NCBI GenBank assembly: GCA_963969495.1
Contig: OZ018326.1
Coordinates: forward strand, 155,496,306-155,560,305
Source: Ceratothoa steindachneri
Lineage: Eukaryota > Arthropoda > Malacostraca > Isopoda > Cymothoidae
Direction of reading: 5' to 3'
Length of the DNA: 64,000 nt
The notes below the pieces were generated by a model. It was not told the DNA's origin and searched no databases. It saw only the letters and a program-made list of their open reading frames with translations. A program made the position numbers and the translations under genes. Positions 1 through 11,104 of this stretch are shown here, in pieces (the first letter of the stretch is position 1; each line of letters begins with the position of its first letter).

Positions 1-384
1 ATCATGGGGCGTGGGGCTTCTAGGGACCCAACGGACAGAGACCTTGGTCATGGCCAGATTGTCATGGATGATGATGATAACACTTCCATGTGATATTCCA
101 AGTTCTCGCTCGATTTCTTCGACCTTCAAGCGTCGATTTTCGAGGATCCTTCTCTCCACACGGGCCACATTGTCCTCGTTGGTCACGTCTGACGGGCGTT
201 CTGGATGGGGATTATCTTCAAGGGACTCATGACCATGGCGGAACTCCTTATTCCAGCGAGCAATGGTTACATAGGAAGGGGCGGTGACGGTGTACACTGC
301 AACCATGCGTTCATGGATCTCTTTTGCATTCTTGCCTTCCTTTGGAAAAAATTTGATCACTGCGCGGTGCACAACCTTCTCCAT
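1..384 (-). CDS. mariner transposase, N-terminal 128 codons, cut by window edge
   Basis: The minus strand reads from an ATG at 384 to the left edge of the window with no stop. The protein begins MEKVVHRAVIKFF, continues with APSYVTIARWNKEFRHG and ESLEDNPHPERPSD, and ends near WVPRSPTPHD. This is the paired helix-turn-helix DNA-binding half of a mariner (DD34D) transposase, which binds the terminal repeats before cut-and-paste movement. The catalytic half would lie outside the window. A sister copy starts at 16166 and shares both the protein and about 130 bp upstream (395-535 here, 16020-16165 there). The stretch is uninterrupted, so this copy could be complete beyond the edge; that cannot be judged from here. 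Confidence 0.85.
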   Translation of the reverse strand, partial: MEKVVHRAVIKFFPKEGKNAKEIHERMVAVYTVTAPSYVTIARWNKEFRHGHESLEDNPHPERPSDVTNEDNVARVERRILENRRLKVEEIERELGISHGSVIIIIHDNLAMTKVSVRWVPRSPTPHD

Positions 385-540
385 TGTCGAAAAATTTGTG
401 ACTGACGATCTGCGATCAGCTACTGCTTCTTAAATATACGAGGCAGGAGCGTGCGGCTGCAGATCCTGACTTGTCCTAACACCTCCACAAACAGTCATCC
501 CCCTTCCTCTGTTGTGCCCTACCGATTCGCAAAACTTATT
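385..540 (-). mobile_element. mariner 5' untranslated and terminal region
   Basis: This stretch is the reverse complement of 16014-16165, upstream of the second mariner copy. Both share the blocks TGCGAATCGGTAGGGC, GCCGCACGCTCCTGCCTCG and TATTTAAGAAGCAGTAGCTG. The similarity fades near 536, so the element end is probably close to there. No clean terminal repeat could be set. Confidence 0.6.
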
Positions 541-627
541 CACTTTCCCTCGTACCTGCCAGACACATGTCTCTCCCTCTGGGGCTGAGTAATAGACCTT
601 TCAAAAACGTCCGTCCTCTCTGCCCGC

Positions 628-630
<3 letters not shown>

Positions 631-679
<49 letters not shown>
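631..679. repeat. (TA)n microsatellite
   Basis: A pure TA run lies between the mariner flank and the first unit of the SINE-bearing array. The apparent tyrosine/isoleucine reading frames across it are artefacts of the repeat. Confidence 0.95.
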
Positions 680-681
<2 letters not shown>

Positions 682-769
682 AACAAACCGCAAGAAACAG
701 AAAATGGGAAAAATTTTCTTCGGAAATAATATTCATATTCCTATTTCGCAAAAACTTTGTACAGCAGTG

Positions 770-846
770 GGATCCGAACCGTGCACACTGAGGCAGCGTG
801 AATCCGCTTTGATCACAATTAAATCATTTCTTAGGCCACTTGGCTA
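770..846 (-). promoter_or_regulatory. Pol III internal promoter, SINE unit 1
   Basis: On the minus strand the A box TAGCCAAGTGG (836-846) is followed by the B box GGTTCGGATCC (770-780), one change from the GGTTCGANTCC consensus. The sequence between them does not form a credible functional tRNA, so it is a tRNA-derived SINE head rather than a tRNA gene. Confidence 0.65.
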
Positions 847-1121
847 CGAGGAAGACCAAAAAATTCTTCCCAATAAACAAGCGTTTAAGCTACGATTCAC
901 AAGGTCGATCAGGACTATGAAATAGAGAGAAAATTAATAGGAAATTCAAAGGACAAAGGAGAATTGAAGTAAGCACGCGGAGAATATACAATGTCTAAAT
1001 CTTTTATAAAGGCGAAAAAAATGATGGAAATGAATCCAACAAACCACAAGAAACAGAAAAAAGGGAAAATCTATCTTCTGAAATAATATTTCCTAATTCG
1101 CAAAAATTCCGTACAGGGGTA

Positions 1122-1198
1122 GGATTCGAACCGTGTTCACTGAGGCAGTGAGCATCCGCTTTGATCTCAATTAAATCATGTCTTAGGCCACTTGGCCA
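1122..1198 (-). promoter_or_regulatory. Pol III internal promoter, SINE unit 2 (best preserved)
   Basis: On the minus strand the A box TGGCCAAGTGG (1188-1198) and the B box GGTTCGAATCC (1122-1132) both match the consensus exactly. This unit is the most likely of the three to bind TFIIIC. Confidence 0.7.
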
Positions 1199-1472
1199 CG
1201 AAGAAGACCAAAAAATGTTCCTAATAAACAAGCTTTTAAGCTACCATTCGCAAGGTCGATCGGGACTATGAAATAGAGAGAAAATTAATAGGGAATTCAA
1301 AGGACAAAGGATAATTGAAGTAAACACGCGGAGAATATACAATGTATAAATCTTTCATGAGGGCGAAAAAATGATGAAAATGAATCCAACAATCCGCAAG
1401 AAACAGAAAAACGGGAAAAATTTTCTTTGGAAATAATATTTCCTAATCCGCAAAAATTCCGTACAGGGGTAT

Positions 1473-1527
1473 GATTCGAACTGTGCACACTGATCTCAAT
1501 TAAATTATCTCTTAAGCCACTTGGATA
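1473..1527 (-). promoter_or_regulatory. degenerate Pol III promoter, SINE unit 3
   Basis: The A box reads TATCCAAGTGG and the B box AGTTCGAATCA on the minus strand. A deletion of about 20 bp between them removes the AGGCAGCGTGAATCCGC-like block seen in units 1 and 2. It is probably not functional. Confidence 0.5.
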
Positions 1528-1562
1528 CGAGGAAGACCAAAAAAAACTTCTCAATAAACAGG

Positions 1563-1620
1563 ACTATGAAATAGAGAGAAAAGTAATAGGGAATTCAATT
1601 CCCTATTAATTTTCTCTATG
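1563..1620. repeat. foldback ending the tandem array
   Basis: The left arm ATAGAGAGAAAAGTAATAGG and the right arm CCTATTAATTTTCTCTAT meet at GGAATTCAATTCC. Units 1 and 2 continue differently after the same left arm (AATTCAAAGGACAAAGG), so unit 3 breaks off exactly where an inverted copy of its own sequence begins. Confidence 0.7.
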
Positions 1621-1808
1621 ACTGTAAACGAGGCTAACATAAAGAGGTAACTTTGAAACTAGTTGTTTTTTTAGGGGTGGGGTGGGGTGGAGGGGAAGAC
1701 TGGAGGATGGGCTATCCTATAATGTGGTCTCCTAGTTCGAGGACGAAAGGATGTCACGCTGGACCTGAAGTAGATCAGTTGCCTAATAATATAACTACAT
1801 TAACCGTA

Positions 1809-1810
<2 letters not shown>

Positions 1811-1879
<69 letters not shown>
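1811..1879. repeat. (TA)n microsatellite
   Basis: A pure AT run of about 69 bp. The 190 bp before it hold a GGGGTGGGGTGGAGGGG G-rich stretch and no recognisable gene. Confidence 0.95.
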
Positions 1880-1880
<1 letters not shown>

Positions 1881-1919
1881 GATTTACCACATATTTTCAA
1901 ATTAATTTAAAAATCTATT

Positions 1920-2095
1920 TTTTTTCTTAGTCAGTTTTATGTGTCCTTTTCAGATCTGACACGTTTTCTCCAGAAATGCATACTTTTCCCATAATCGACT
2001 GAAGGTCCATAATAGGAAAAGTATGTATTTTCAGCAAAAACGAGTTTTAGATATGAAAAGTACACACAAAACTGCATAAGAAAAACAAATTTTTA
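1920..2095. repeat. imperfect foldback repeat, about 170 bp
   Basis: The left arm TTTTTCTTAGTCAGTTTTAT pairs with the reverse complement of the right arm ATGCAGTTTTGTGTGTACTT, and the arms continue inward through CTTTTCAGATCT and GCATACTTTTCC. The centre is near 2000. It resembles a small MITE or foldback element without clear coding capacity. Confidence 0.6.
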
Positions 2096-2891
<796 letters not shown>

Positions 2892-3041
2892 GAATAGGTA
2901 AGGGCAATAATAAGAATTCCTTAATTTAATCCGCTAGAAAAGTCTCTTGGAGTTCCTTAAACCTCTTCAGAAGCATTAATAGACAACTAGGCAACCATCC
3001 ATTTCTTTAAAAAGAGAAATTTCCAGAAGCCTTTTTATAAG

Positions 3042-3077
3042 CAGGGGTCGGCAACCTTTTACAGCTTACGGGCCAGA
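3042..3077 (-). repeat. hAT terminal inverted repeat
   Basis: CAGGGGTCGGCAACCTTTTA followed closely by GGGCCAGAAG is the classic terminal repeat of Charlie-type hAT elements. It marks the 3' end of the hAT relic that runs leftward from about 4435. The other terminus was not found; a LINE starts at about the place where it would be. Confidence 0.75.
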
Positions 3078-3267
3078 AGCTAAGTCTATGAAGGGATGGA
3101 CGGCCACATTCATAATTTACATTATAAAATTTAAACTCTTATAATTATAGATATTATATTCACCTAATAATAAACAAATAAAGGTAATAATAGTATAACA
3201 TGAAACTATAAATTATTATAAATTAATGTTTATTTTAGTTCGTATACATTATAAATTTTACATTGAA

Positions 3268-4435
3268 CTATTGATATTTATAAGAGAAACATTTAGTGTG
3301 AAGCTTGATGTTGTTTTTGGCACGAAGCTTTTCATCATCAGTTGATAAGGAGTTTAAAGCCAGAAGCAGTACGTTTTCTAAATGGCCATCCGTGATGCGT
3401 GTCCTTAGCTTACTTCTGGTGTATTTTACTTTGGAAAATTTGCTCACACGCATATGTGCTACCGAACACATATTTATTGCATGACCAGTCAAGTTGGTAT
3501 ACAACCCAGGTTCAAAAAGATATTTTTTATAAAAATCCAATAGAGATACATCCTTTGCGTTAAATTTGGATTTTAATACTTCATTGCATTCCATCTCAAT
3601 TAGTTCCATTTGAAATTCTTTTGCTACGTTGTCCACTTCCACATCAAACGGAATAGCGAACAGTTTAAAATGAATGTGTGATTGCATGACAGCCAACCGA
3701 AAGGAAAATTTCATTCATTAATCACAGTTACAAATATTTTGCCATTTCTATGTGTAGTCTCTTGGAGTGTAGGGAAATGAGAATAATTTGATTTATCTAG
3801 CTGACATTCCCATAATCGTAGTTTTGTATCAAATGCGGTTATGTGTACTCACATGTGATGTATCCAAGGAATCCAGCAATATCTTTCCACAACGCATATG
3901 CTCTTTCCAGCATAGCACCTCGACTAAGCCAGCGAACGCCGCAGAAGTAAATAAAATCTGTATATTGATTCTCTACTTCCGTTAAAAGTTGATGAAATTG
4001 ACGGTGGTTTAATTCCCTAGAAAAAATCATGTTTACTGCTCTCACTACTATGTCCATCACGTCATTCAAATTTGATGTCTTAGCGCATAATGCTTCTTGG
4101 TGGATCATACAATGCACTTTCCTGACATTGTGTTTACTTCTGAGACCTTCCACGTGTGTCTGAATCTTTCGTTTCTCCAACCATAGCCAGAGTTCCATCA
4201 GTTGTTACGGATACTAGCTTTAGTAGGTCCAGATTAATGTTTATAGTACACTGGAGTAGTGCTTCAATGTCTGTCTTAGTAATAATGCATTTTATAGGTA
4301 TAAGTTAAACAAATTCATTAAAAATGTCGAAAGTTTTTCTTATTCCACATACATATACTGCAAGTTCTGCCTTGTTGGTAGAATCAGTGCTCTCACCAAG
4401 TTCTGTTGAGAAGAAGTTTAATTTGTGCTAGCCCC
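3268..4435 (-). pseudogene. hAT transposase relic (GTF2IRD2/ZBED-like, Charlie type)
   Basis: Minus-strand blocks in order include a nuclease-core stretch (GESTDSTNKAELAVYV) near 4400 and VTTDGTLAMVG near 4190. These are followed by KVHCMIHQEALCAKTSNLND, AVNMIFSRELNHRQFHQLL and GVRWLSRG (4198-3839), then the C-terminal dimerisation region with LLDFYKKYLFEPGLYTNLT and SKVKYTRSKLRTRITDGHLE (3714-3268). The order matches hAT transposases of the Charlie/GTF2IRD2 group. At least two frame breaks and a stop near 4310 separate the blocks, so it cannot make a working protein. Its 5' end appears lost where the LINE at 4.48 kb begins. Confidence 0.8.
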
Positions 4436-4440
4436 GTACG

Positions 4441-4473
4441 CACCCCTCGCAGAGCGGGCTACTGCGAGGGGTG
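4441..4473. repeat. perfect hairpin, 12-bp arms, 9-nt loop
   Basis: CACCCCTCGCAG and CTGCGAGGGGTG flank the loop AGCGGGCTA. It lies at the boundary between the hAT relic and the I-type LINE. It could be an inverted duplication made during repair or the LINE's own 5' structure. Confidence 0.7.
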
Positions 4474-4953
4474 ATTAGCGTTTGCTTACCGCAGAAAAAA
4501 TAGGGTCACATACCAGATAATGAAAATCTAAGAAAGAACCCTCTTTCCCTTTCGCCCTCACCATTAACGGAACCACCTTCGGGCAGCTCCACTGAAAAAA
4601 TGGTGCCTCCCCCCTCTGTGCTTTCACAGGGGAACCTCCAAAATTCTTTGACCGAAGAGGAGGCTTACTCATCTCCTTTGCTTACGGGTGTAGGGGACTC
4701 CCCCTCACCCCCTTATCGGAGGTGCCCTCCTCTTTCCAGCCTCAGTCCCCCCTTTACTTTCCAAGGGGACTGCAAAGAAAGCCAGCAGGCAGCCCATAAC
4801 CGACTGCTCCCCACTGAAGTAGCTTGGTAGGGCAAACCCCCTTAGAGGGGATAGAGAAGACAGGGCCCATCGGCCGCTTCCCTCCAGAGACCTGCTGGAA
4901 CGTATACTAAACTTAGTGGGGATCAAGGCCTGTGCCTCCCCCATACTCTATTC

Positions 4954-6440
4954 GTGATACCGCTGCCAATGAAACCTGTGATGTCCTGGGAAGGATGGCC
5001 AGATGGACCTCCTCCCCCCGAGATAGACATGGTCCTTGAGGTAACCCAGCCTCAGACGGTAGGACCTTCCATGGGGGCAGATCTGGGCTCGGCGCCAAAC
5101 ACCGCCCCTATGCAAGGTACTCCTCAAACGGCTCGGCTTTCCAATGCAGTACAAGGAGGGAGAGGAGGGGTCTCCTCCTCCACCCGGTGCCCTGCGACCA
5201 CCAGGACCTTTTCCATATCGGAGAAGGACCTTGCTGAAGCCAGTCCATCTGGCCTGGGGATTCCTGCTGGCGGAAGGGAGAAGCGGGTTCATTCCCCACC
5301 ATCCTCTCCTAAAAAGAAAAGAATAAAAAAAGACGAAAAGACGCCGGACACCTCTCCATCCGAAGAGGTTGCGGGGACGGATGGGTCTGCTACTTTGGAA
5401 AGCGATCAAGCCAAGATCGGCACTTCCAACCCGGCTGCCCCACCGGTTGCGGAGTCCCCAACAAAAAGCAAAACGTGCAAGTACAAATGCGCATAGTGGA
5501 GCGTCGATTACTTCGGGGCCCCTCATTACGAAACTACCCGGAGTTTTCGAGCCCACTTGCTTCAAACGCTTCCTGTTAATTCGCTCTAATGATGGCAGCA
5601 TGATACATCGGAGGAGAGCTTTAGTTAGTGTGATTGGTAGAGAGCCGAAAGTGAACTGTTTTCTTCGTCGAATCGCTCCGAGGTGGCCATGAATAGTGCC
5701 CTTCGGAGACTTGATGGCAAGCCTGTGAGTGTAATACCACACTCTACCATGAACTTCGTGAAAGGAGTAGTTTATGCGATGGAACTCGTGGACTACTCCA
5801 TAGATGACTTCGCTTTAGAGCTGGCGGACCATGGGGCGGTCAAGATCGAACATCTGATGAGAAAACCGGGAGGGGCCACGAGACCCACCCCTACACTCTT
5901 CGTCACGTTAGCCTGTAACAAGCTCACTGAGTCGGTGCGTGCCGGATGGTATCGCTACCGCGTGAAGGCATTCGTGCCACTGCCGTGAAGGTGCTATTAC
6001 TGCCAACGCTTCGGCCATACGAATCGCTCTTGTCGACGTGCAAAGTCGGGGTTCCCCGAAATCTATGTAAGTTGCTCCAAGGCCGCACACGATAACTCCA
6101 AATCGCGTGTGGCTAAGTGTATCAATTGCGGAGAGGCCGCACCCTGCTTCTTCGATGCAATGTGGAGCGTATCTCTTTGAGAAGGAAATCCTGGCCGTTC
6201 AGGCTCAGGATCATTTCTCATTTCGCGAGGCAATGAACTTGGTCCTGGCGCACCCGGCACTACCCGGGACGTCATATGCCTCAATGTTGAAAAGGACACC
6301 CTCTGCTCCTGGCCCTTCCAGGCCTACGAGTATGGTCCTTTCTGCGCCCATTCGGAACCCTTCTGCGGGTTCTACCCATCCTGTGCGCTCCCCTGGTAAT
6401 GCTGGCGGCACAAAAGGGTTTACAACCAGTCCCGGCTAAA
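4954..6440 (+). pseudogene. I-type LINE ORF1 (gag-like, zinc knuckle)
   Basis: The N-terminal part is low complexity, rich in Pro, Ser and Gly, and has a basic patch PKKKRIKKDEK near 5310 that may act as a nuclear signal. A globular part follows across a frameshift near 5690 (VSVIPHSTMNFVKGVVYAME, DDFALELADHGAVKIEHLM). At 5989-6035 there is a textbook CX2CX4HX4C knuckle, CYYCQRFGHTNRSC, with a second degraded knuckle around AKCINCGEAAP. Such proteins package LINE RNA. A stop near 5986 and later frame shifts disable it. More in-frame material may extend upstream to about 4600 (SLTEEEAYSSPLL). Confidence 0.7.
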
Positions 6441-6780
6441 ACCAGACCCCCGCCCCAACTTCCCCCAGCGTAACCGTTTCCCTTAAGGAGAAACGCCACG
6501 CGTATCCACAGAGTCGTTAGACTAACAGGAGGCAACACCCCGGGAGTTGGTCGCCAGGCCATTATCCGGGGTTGCTACAGCTACCCCCGAAAGGACAGCA
6601 CTAAAAGAGCTTCGGCTCCTTCGCCCACGCCCAGTGGTGGGCTGGGTGGCTCGGAGACGGTGGGTCCCCGAAAAGACGGCGCCCCGCCCGCCTAAGGTTT
6701 CGAGGGGGGATGAAGAAAACTCTCATGACGAGCCCAAACTCCCCTAATAAGCTTTCAAAGACGACAACATCTTCAGCGCA

Positions 6781-9700
6781 TTGTCCGGCCAACAGTGCCC
6801 AGAGTTCTATCTCCGGGAAGCGTACGGCCATTCCCGTCAGGGTCTTCGCTTCGAAGAGGGTCCCCGCATCAACACCGAGCTATGCCTGGAGTACATATTC
6901 GTTCATTGGAATTGCCGCGGACTCCGGGCCAACTGGGAGGAGTTGCGTAGGCTCGTCTCCTCCCGTTCACCGTTAGCTATCTATTTTCAGGAGACCATGA
7001 TCATGATGGGCGCATGCCCTCTGCCAACTCTCCTGGGATATAATAGTTTTGCGACCACACCACCACGGGATGGGGTCCGGGCGGGATGATATGCGAATAA
7101 CACCCGACATGATGTCTACGTTCTTTTCTTCTCTAAAGATATCTCCTTTCAGGCAGTAGCTGTGTAATTGTAGCTTGATAGGAGGTATACTGTTATTTCC
7201 ACGTAAATTCTAACTTCAGCCGACTTAGACGTGGGGAAATTTCACCGCGTCGTGGCACGGTTGCCGAGGCCTTTTTCTTGCTCGGAGATATAAACGGTAG
7301 GCACCCCCTCTAGGAAGACTAGTCTATTAATCTCCGGGTTCAAGTCCGTGCCAACCTGATAGACGAGCTTGAGATGCGTGTCCTAAATGTAGATTACTTT
7401 ACGCAACAATACCCGAGAACCACTTCATTTTCCTTCCTAAATCTATCTTTGTGCTATTCGGATGTACAGCCTGATTTTGATTAGGGGGTGGTCAATTACC
7501 TCCATGATAGTGATCACTTTCCCGTTCAAATATTATTTTCTGAGCCGCTGCCGCCCGAGAGCCAGCCCAGGTTGTGCTTAGCGCGGGTAGAGTGGTCTGC
7601 ATTTCAGGAAATGACTGAATTCCCTATCTCAGTCGAGGAGTTTAGGTCAGTAGATGAGGCCGTTGAGTTCTTCCCCGGCAACCTCACCAACACGGGCCGA
7701 ATTACTATTCTTAGAAGATCTGGCCGTTTTGAAGGCTGACCACTTCCGTGGTAGTCAGCCGAGTGTGAAACGCCCCTCAAGCAGAAGCGTCATGACTACA
7801 TGCACTATAAGCGCCGCCCCCCACGATTTCACTCTCGTCGGGCTAGGGCTAGGTTCCGGTATATTTCGAAGCACGCCCGCCGCTCTTCTTGGCGGGCATA
7901 CGTATCTTCACTTAACAGGAAGAGCCTTCTAGCAGAGGTGTGGAATCGAGTCAAAAGGCTCCTGGGCAAGTTCTCGCAGGACATCCCTCTCGTTCTCGAG
8001 GAGAATGGAACCGCAATCTCGGACCCCGCGTCCGTGGCCGAAGCATTCGCCACCCTTTTTTCCGCATTCTCTAGTCGGGATGCTGCTTCGCCAGCATTCA
8101 ATGCGCGTCGTGATGTCGCGGAAAGCCGCCGACTGGACTTTACCTCCAGAGGCGGAGAATCCTTCAAAGACAGGTTTACACTAAGTGAGTTGTGTTCCTC
8201 TCTTGCTTTGTGCGCGGACACCGCCCATGGTTCGGACGATGTCCCGTACGCCATGCTTCGACACCTGGGTGAGCGAGGCATGGCCTTTCTGTTAGATTTG
8301 TTCAACAGGATCTGGGTGGAGGGTCTCCTTTCGGATTCCTGGCTAATCACTTCTTTGCACAACTTTCGCAAACCAGTCAGAGATCACTACTCCGGCCGGT
8401 TTCCGCCCAATCTCTTGCGTGGGCAAGTTGTTTCAAAAATTGATAAATGTTAGATTAGCCTTTTTCTGGACAGTGGAAGCCATCTGTCTTCTGCACAGTA
8501 CGGCTTCCGCAAAGTTCCAATCCACGTCGGATGCTCTACTCCAACTGGAAAATGTCGTCTGCGAGGCCTTCCTTCGTAGACAGCACTACACCACGGTGTT
8601 TTTCGATCTGGAGAAGGATTATGATACCGCATAGGGAAACGGTATCATGGAGACTCTCCACTCGATGGGGGCGAGGGGACACCTCCCAATCTTTTTATCT
8701 GAATTTTTGCGAGATCGTTGATTTCGCGTACGGGTGGGGGGAGCCCTCTCCAGCTCAATGGAGCAGGAAGAGGGTGTCCCGCAGCTAAATGTCCTCAGTG
8801 TCACACTCTTAGCCCTGAGCATCAACGGCATTTCCTCGGTGCTGCTGGAAAATTTCTCTATACGTTTTACGTGGACGATCTTTTGATCTTTTTTGGCGCG
8901 GCCCAGATGCCAACTCTGGAGCGTTGACTTCAACAGTCATTGAACCGCGTCTCGGTATGCCGAAGCGCACAGGTTTCGGTTTTCTTTGGCCAAGACTAAG
9001 GTGGTGCACTTCTGCCGCCATCCACGGGGCCACTCTGAGCCAGAATTGATTCTTAATGGGTTACGCCTGGAAGTGGTTGAATTGCACCGATTCCTTGGTC
9101 TTGTATTTGACCGACGCCTCACCTGGGAGGCTCATATTCGGAGCCTTAGGGTCTCTTGTACCCGCACCATGGATATTCTTCGTTCCGTGACTTTCAGCGG
9201 ATGGGGCGCTGATAGAGCTACTGTCTTACTTTTTTATCGATCCTTCGTCGTTCGAAGCTCCACTATGGATGCGAGTTGTATGCATCCGCATCTCAGCGTG
9301 TATTGGGAAAGGTGAACTCGATCCACCACACCGGCCTTCGCCTGGCGACTGGTGCCTTCTGCACTTTCCCCATTGAGAGCCTACATGTCGATGCTAGGAA
9401 GATGCCACGCTCTCTACACCATGCACAGTGTTATTCGCCTGTACGCGCGAGCCCGGCGCCTCCATCAGTCTCCAACAGCTCACAATGTATCCGCAGCTGA
9501 TTTCGTCTGTGCCTATGCCGCCGAGAGACGCCAGTCATGCTTTAAGTCCTTTGGGTTTAGGGCCAGGAAACTCCTTCGAGAGCTAGGTATAGCTCTCGGG
9601 TCGGTGGCGCCCCTGGTTCTGCCCAGGATGGCCACCCTGGAGGCTATCACATTTGGCTATTTGTCGCCACGCCTCTGCTCTCAAAGCTTGTACAGCGCCG

Positions 9701-10560
9701 GGAGTATTGCGTTCGACCTTTTTGGAGCACACCTCGTGTCACGCTGGAACCGTGCCAGCGTATACAGATGGCTCCAAGTCACAAGAGGTGGTCGGCTTCC
9801 ACGCCGTATCCCATCTGTTTCTAGGTAGCGGGCTCTGCCAGGCGCTGCGTCTGTCTTCACGGCCGAGCTGGTGGCAATACACCACTCGGTTTGTGAGATT
9901 ACGCGACGTGCCATGTTCGGAGACCGGATTGTGATTTATAGCGAGTCATAAAGCGCCCTGATTGCTCTCTGGGCATTGAAATCTCTGTATTACCCTAGTT
10001 CGCGTTTTCCGTGACGCCACGGTTTTTGCAAGCCTGGCGGATTTCGAGATTATTTTCTTCTGAGTTCCTGGACATTTAGGCATCCGGGGAATGAGCGCGC
10101 CGATGAGGGCGCCAAAGAGTCCGCGAGGACTCTGCGACCGGACCAGCGTTTCGCTCTTTCTCACACCGACTACATGGTAGGAATACGGGCAGCTCTCCGG
10201 GCTGCTTGGCAAAGAAGATGGGAGACGGCCGAAGGGAACTTAAAGTTGGGTACCATTGCGCCGCGACTGTTCCCATGGCCCTACCTCCCCCGCCCAATAC
10301 CGCGAAGGTTTAGAGTTGCTTTCTGTCGTCTCTGAATTGGACACACTCGCAGGACGCTCCGCCATTTAATAGAGCAATCGCCTGCGCCCTATTGTGAAGA
10401 CTGCGTTGGCCCCTAGACTGTTTGAAACGTTCTTGTTGAATGTCCCATTCTGGGCGATCTTCGCGCACGTTGCCTGTCCCGGTACCGGGACGAGCGGGGT
10501 CGCTACCGCTTATCTCTTGTACTCGGCACGGGTTCGTTGACATCGACTTTTGGACCTCAT
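6781..10560 (+). pseudogene. I-type LINE ORF2 (endonuclease, reverse transcriptase, RNase H)
   Basis: The endonuclease start VHWNCRGLRANWEELRRLV is at about 6900 and its C-terminal DSDHFPV at about 7505, the latter carrying the catalytic Asp-His pair. The reverse transcriptase runs from about 7800, with VVFDLEK-type motif A seen as FFDLEKDYDTA (8601-8632, then a stop) and the active-site box FYVDDLLIF at about 8870. Thumb sequence FLGLVFDRRLTWEAHIRSL follows near 9095. RNase H starts at YTDGSKSQEVVGFHAV (about 9761), with further DExH-like pieces to 10100. Stops and frameshifts occur in every domain, so this is a dead copy. Confidence 0.75.
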
Positions 10561-10619
10561 GACTTTTTGGAGGAGGCAGGCCTACTCCTTTTTATTTAAC
10601 TAAACTTTGTTTACCTTGT

Positions 10620-11100
10620 AAGTCGCATTTTCCTCTGCTGATGGGAGGCGGACCTCTCTCCAAACCTGGAGCTCGATTCCTTCTTGTTGCCTTTCTCTTT
10701 TTTTATTTTTATTGTTGTTTTGAGATGTTATTTTAAAGTAGCCTAGTTCTAGGCAGTAGTGAATTCGGCGATTTATGCCCAAGTAGGCAGTCGCCCGATA
10801 AACTCTTAAAATAACTTCCAAATATCACAAAACCCCTCAAAAAAAGTTCTTAACACCCTTCTTTTTTCTTAATCTTGATTAGGGGGACCAACAGAGGGTC
10901 GCTCACGGCCCGCATATTATGCGTGGGTTGTCCGGAAAAGGATAAAGGATCAGGACTAGGTAGCAGGAAGTGGGTCAGGAGTAATATAATTATTTGTGAA
11001 CGGATTCATAAATGTGTCAAGAGTGGGGCTATTAACTACATATATAAGATGGGGGATGATTCAACTTTTGGATGCTGCGAGGGGGAAGAATTAACATCTT
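10620..11100. other. LINE 3' tail and unassigned sequence
   Basis: T-rich sequence after the RNase H region (10620-10870) looks like LINE 3' untranslated DNA. The 75-codon frame at 10875-11102 resembles no family I know. No gene is called. Confidence 0.4.
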
Positions 11101-11104
11101 AAAA

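Larger units (their letters stand above)
680..1562 (-). repeat. three tandem ~350-bp units, each with a tRNA-derived SINE module
   Basis: Three copies of a CCAACAAACCGCAAGAAACAG-type start lie at 680, 1036 and 1386, giving a period of about 350-356 bp. The units are similar but not identical, with point changes and a deletion in the third, so they are not an assembly copy of one unit. Read on the minus strand, each contains an RNA polymerase III type A box and B box spaced as in a long-variable-arm tRNA (Leu or Ser type). The module is followed by a tail containing a GGAAATAATATT-like string. I infer a tRNA-derived SINE that either inserted into a tandem repeat or was amplified with it. Confidence 0.75.
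4480..10620 (+). mobile_element. I-type LINE with RNase H, full-length but decayed
   Basis: The segment shows the whole order of a two-ORF group-I non-LTR retrotransposon: a gag-like ORF1 with zinc knuckles, an apurinic-type endonuclease, a reverse transcriptase and an RNase H domain. RNase H after the reverse transcriptase points to the I superfamily. It is GC-richer than its surroundings and carries many frameshifts and stops in every domain. The 5' boundary is near 4480, by the hairpin; the 3' boundary is near 10620. No target-site duplication was found. Confidence 0.75.

Noticed and set aside
536..791. Open frames with Tyr/Ile runs across TA arrays, here and at all other TA arrays
   Set aside because: They are translations of (TA)n and end in unrelated flanks.
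770..1198. tRNA genes
   Set aside because: A and B boxes are good, but no complete cloverleaf or plausible anticodon arm forms, and the module repeats with other SINE-like DNA.
4948..5742. 264-codon minus-strand open frame
   Set aside because: It overlaps the LINE ORF1 on the opposite strand, has no motif of its own, and is explained by the GC-rich gag sequence.
7829..8371. 180-codon minus-strand open frame
   Set aside because: It is the antisense shadow of the LINE reverse transcriptase at 7800-8453.
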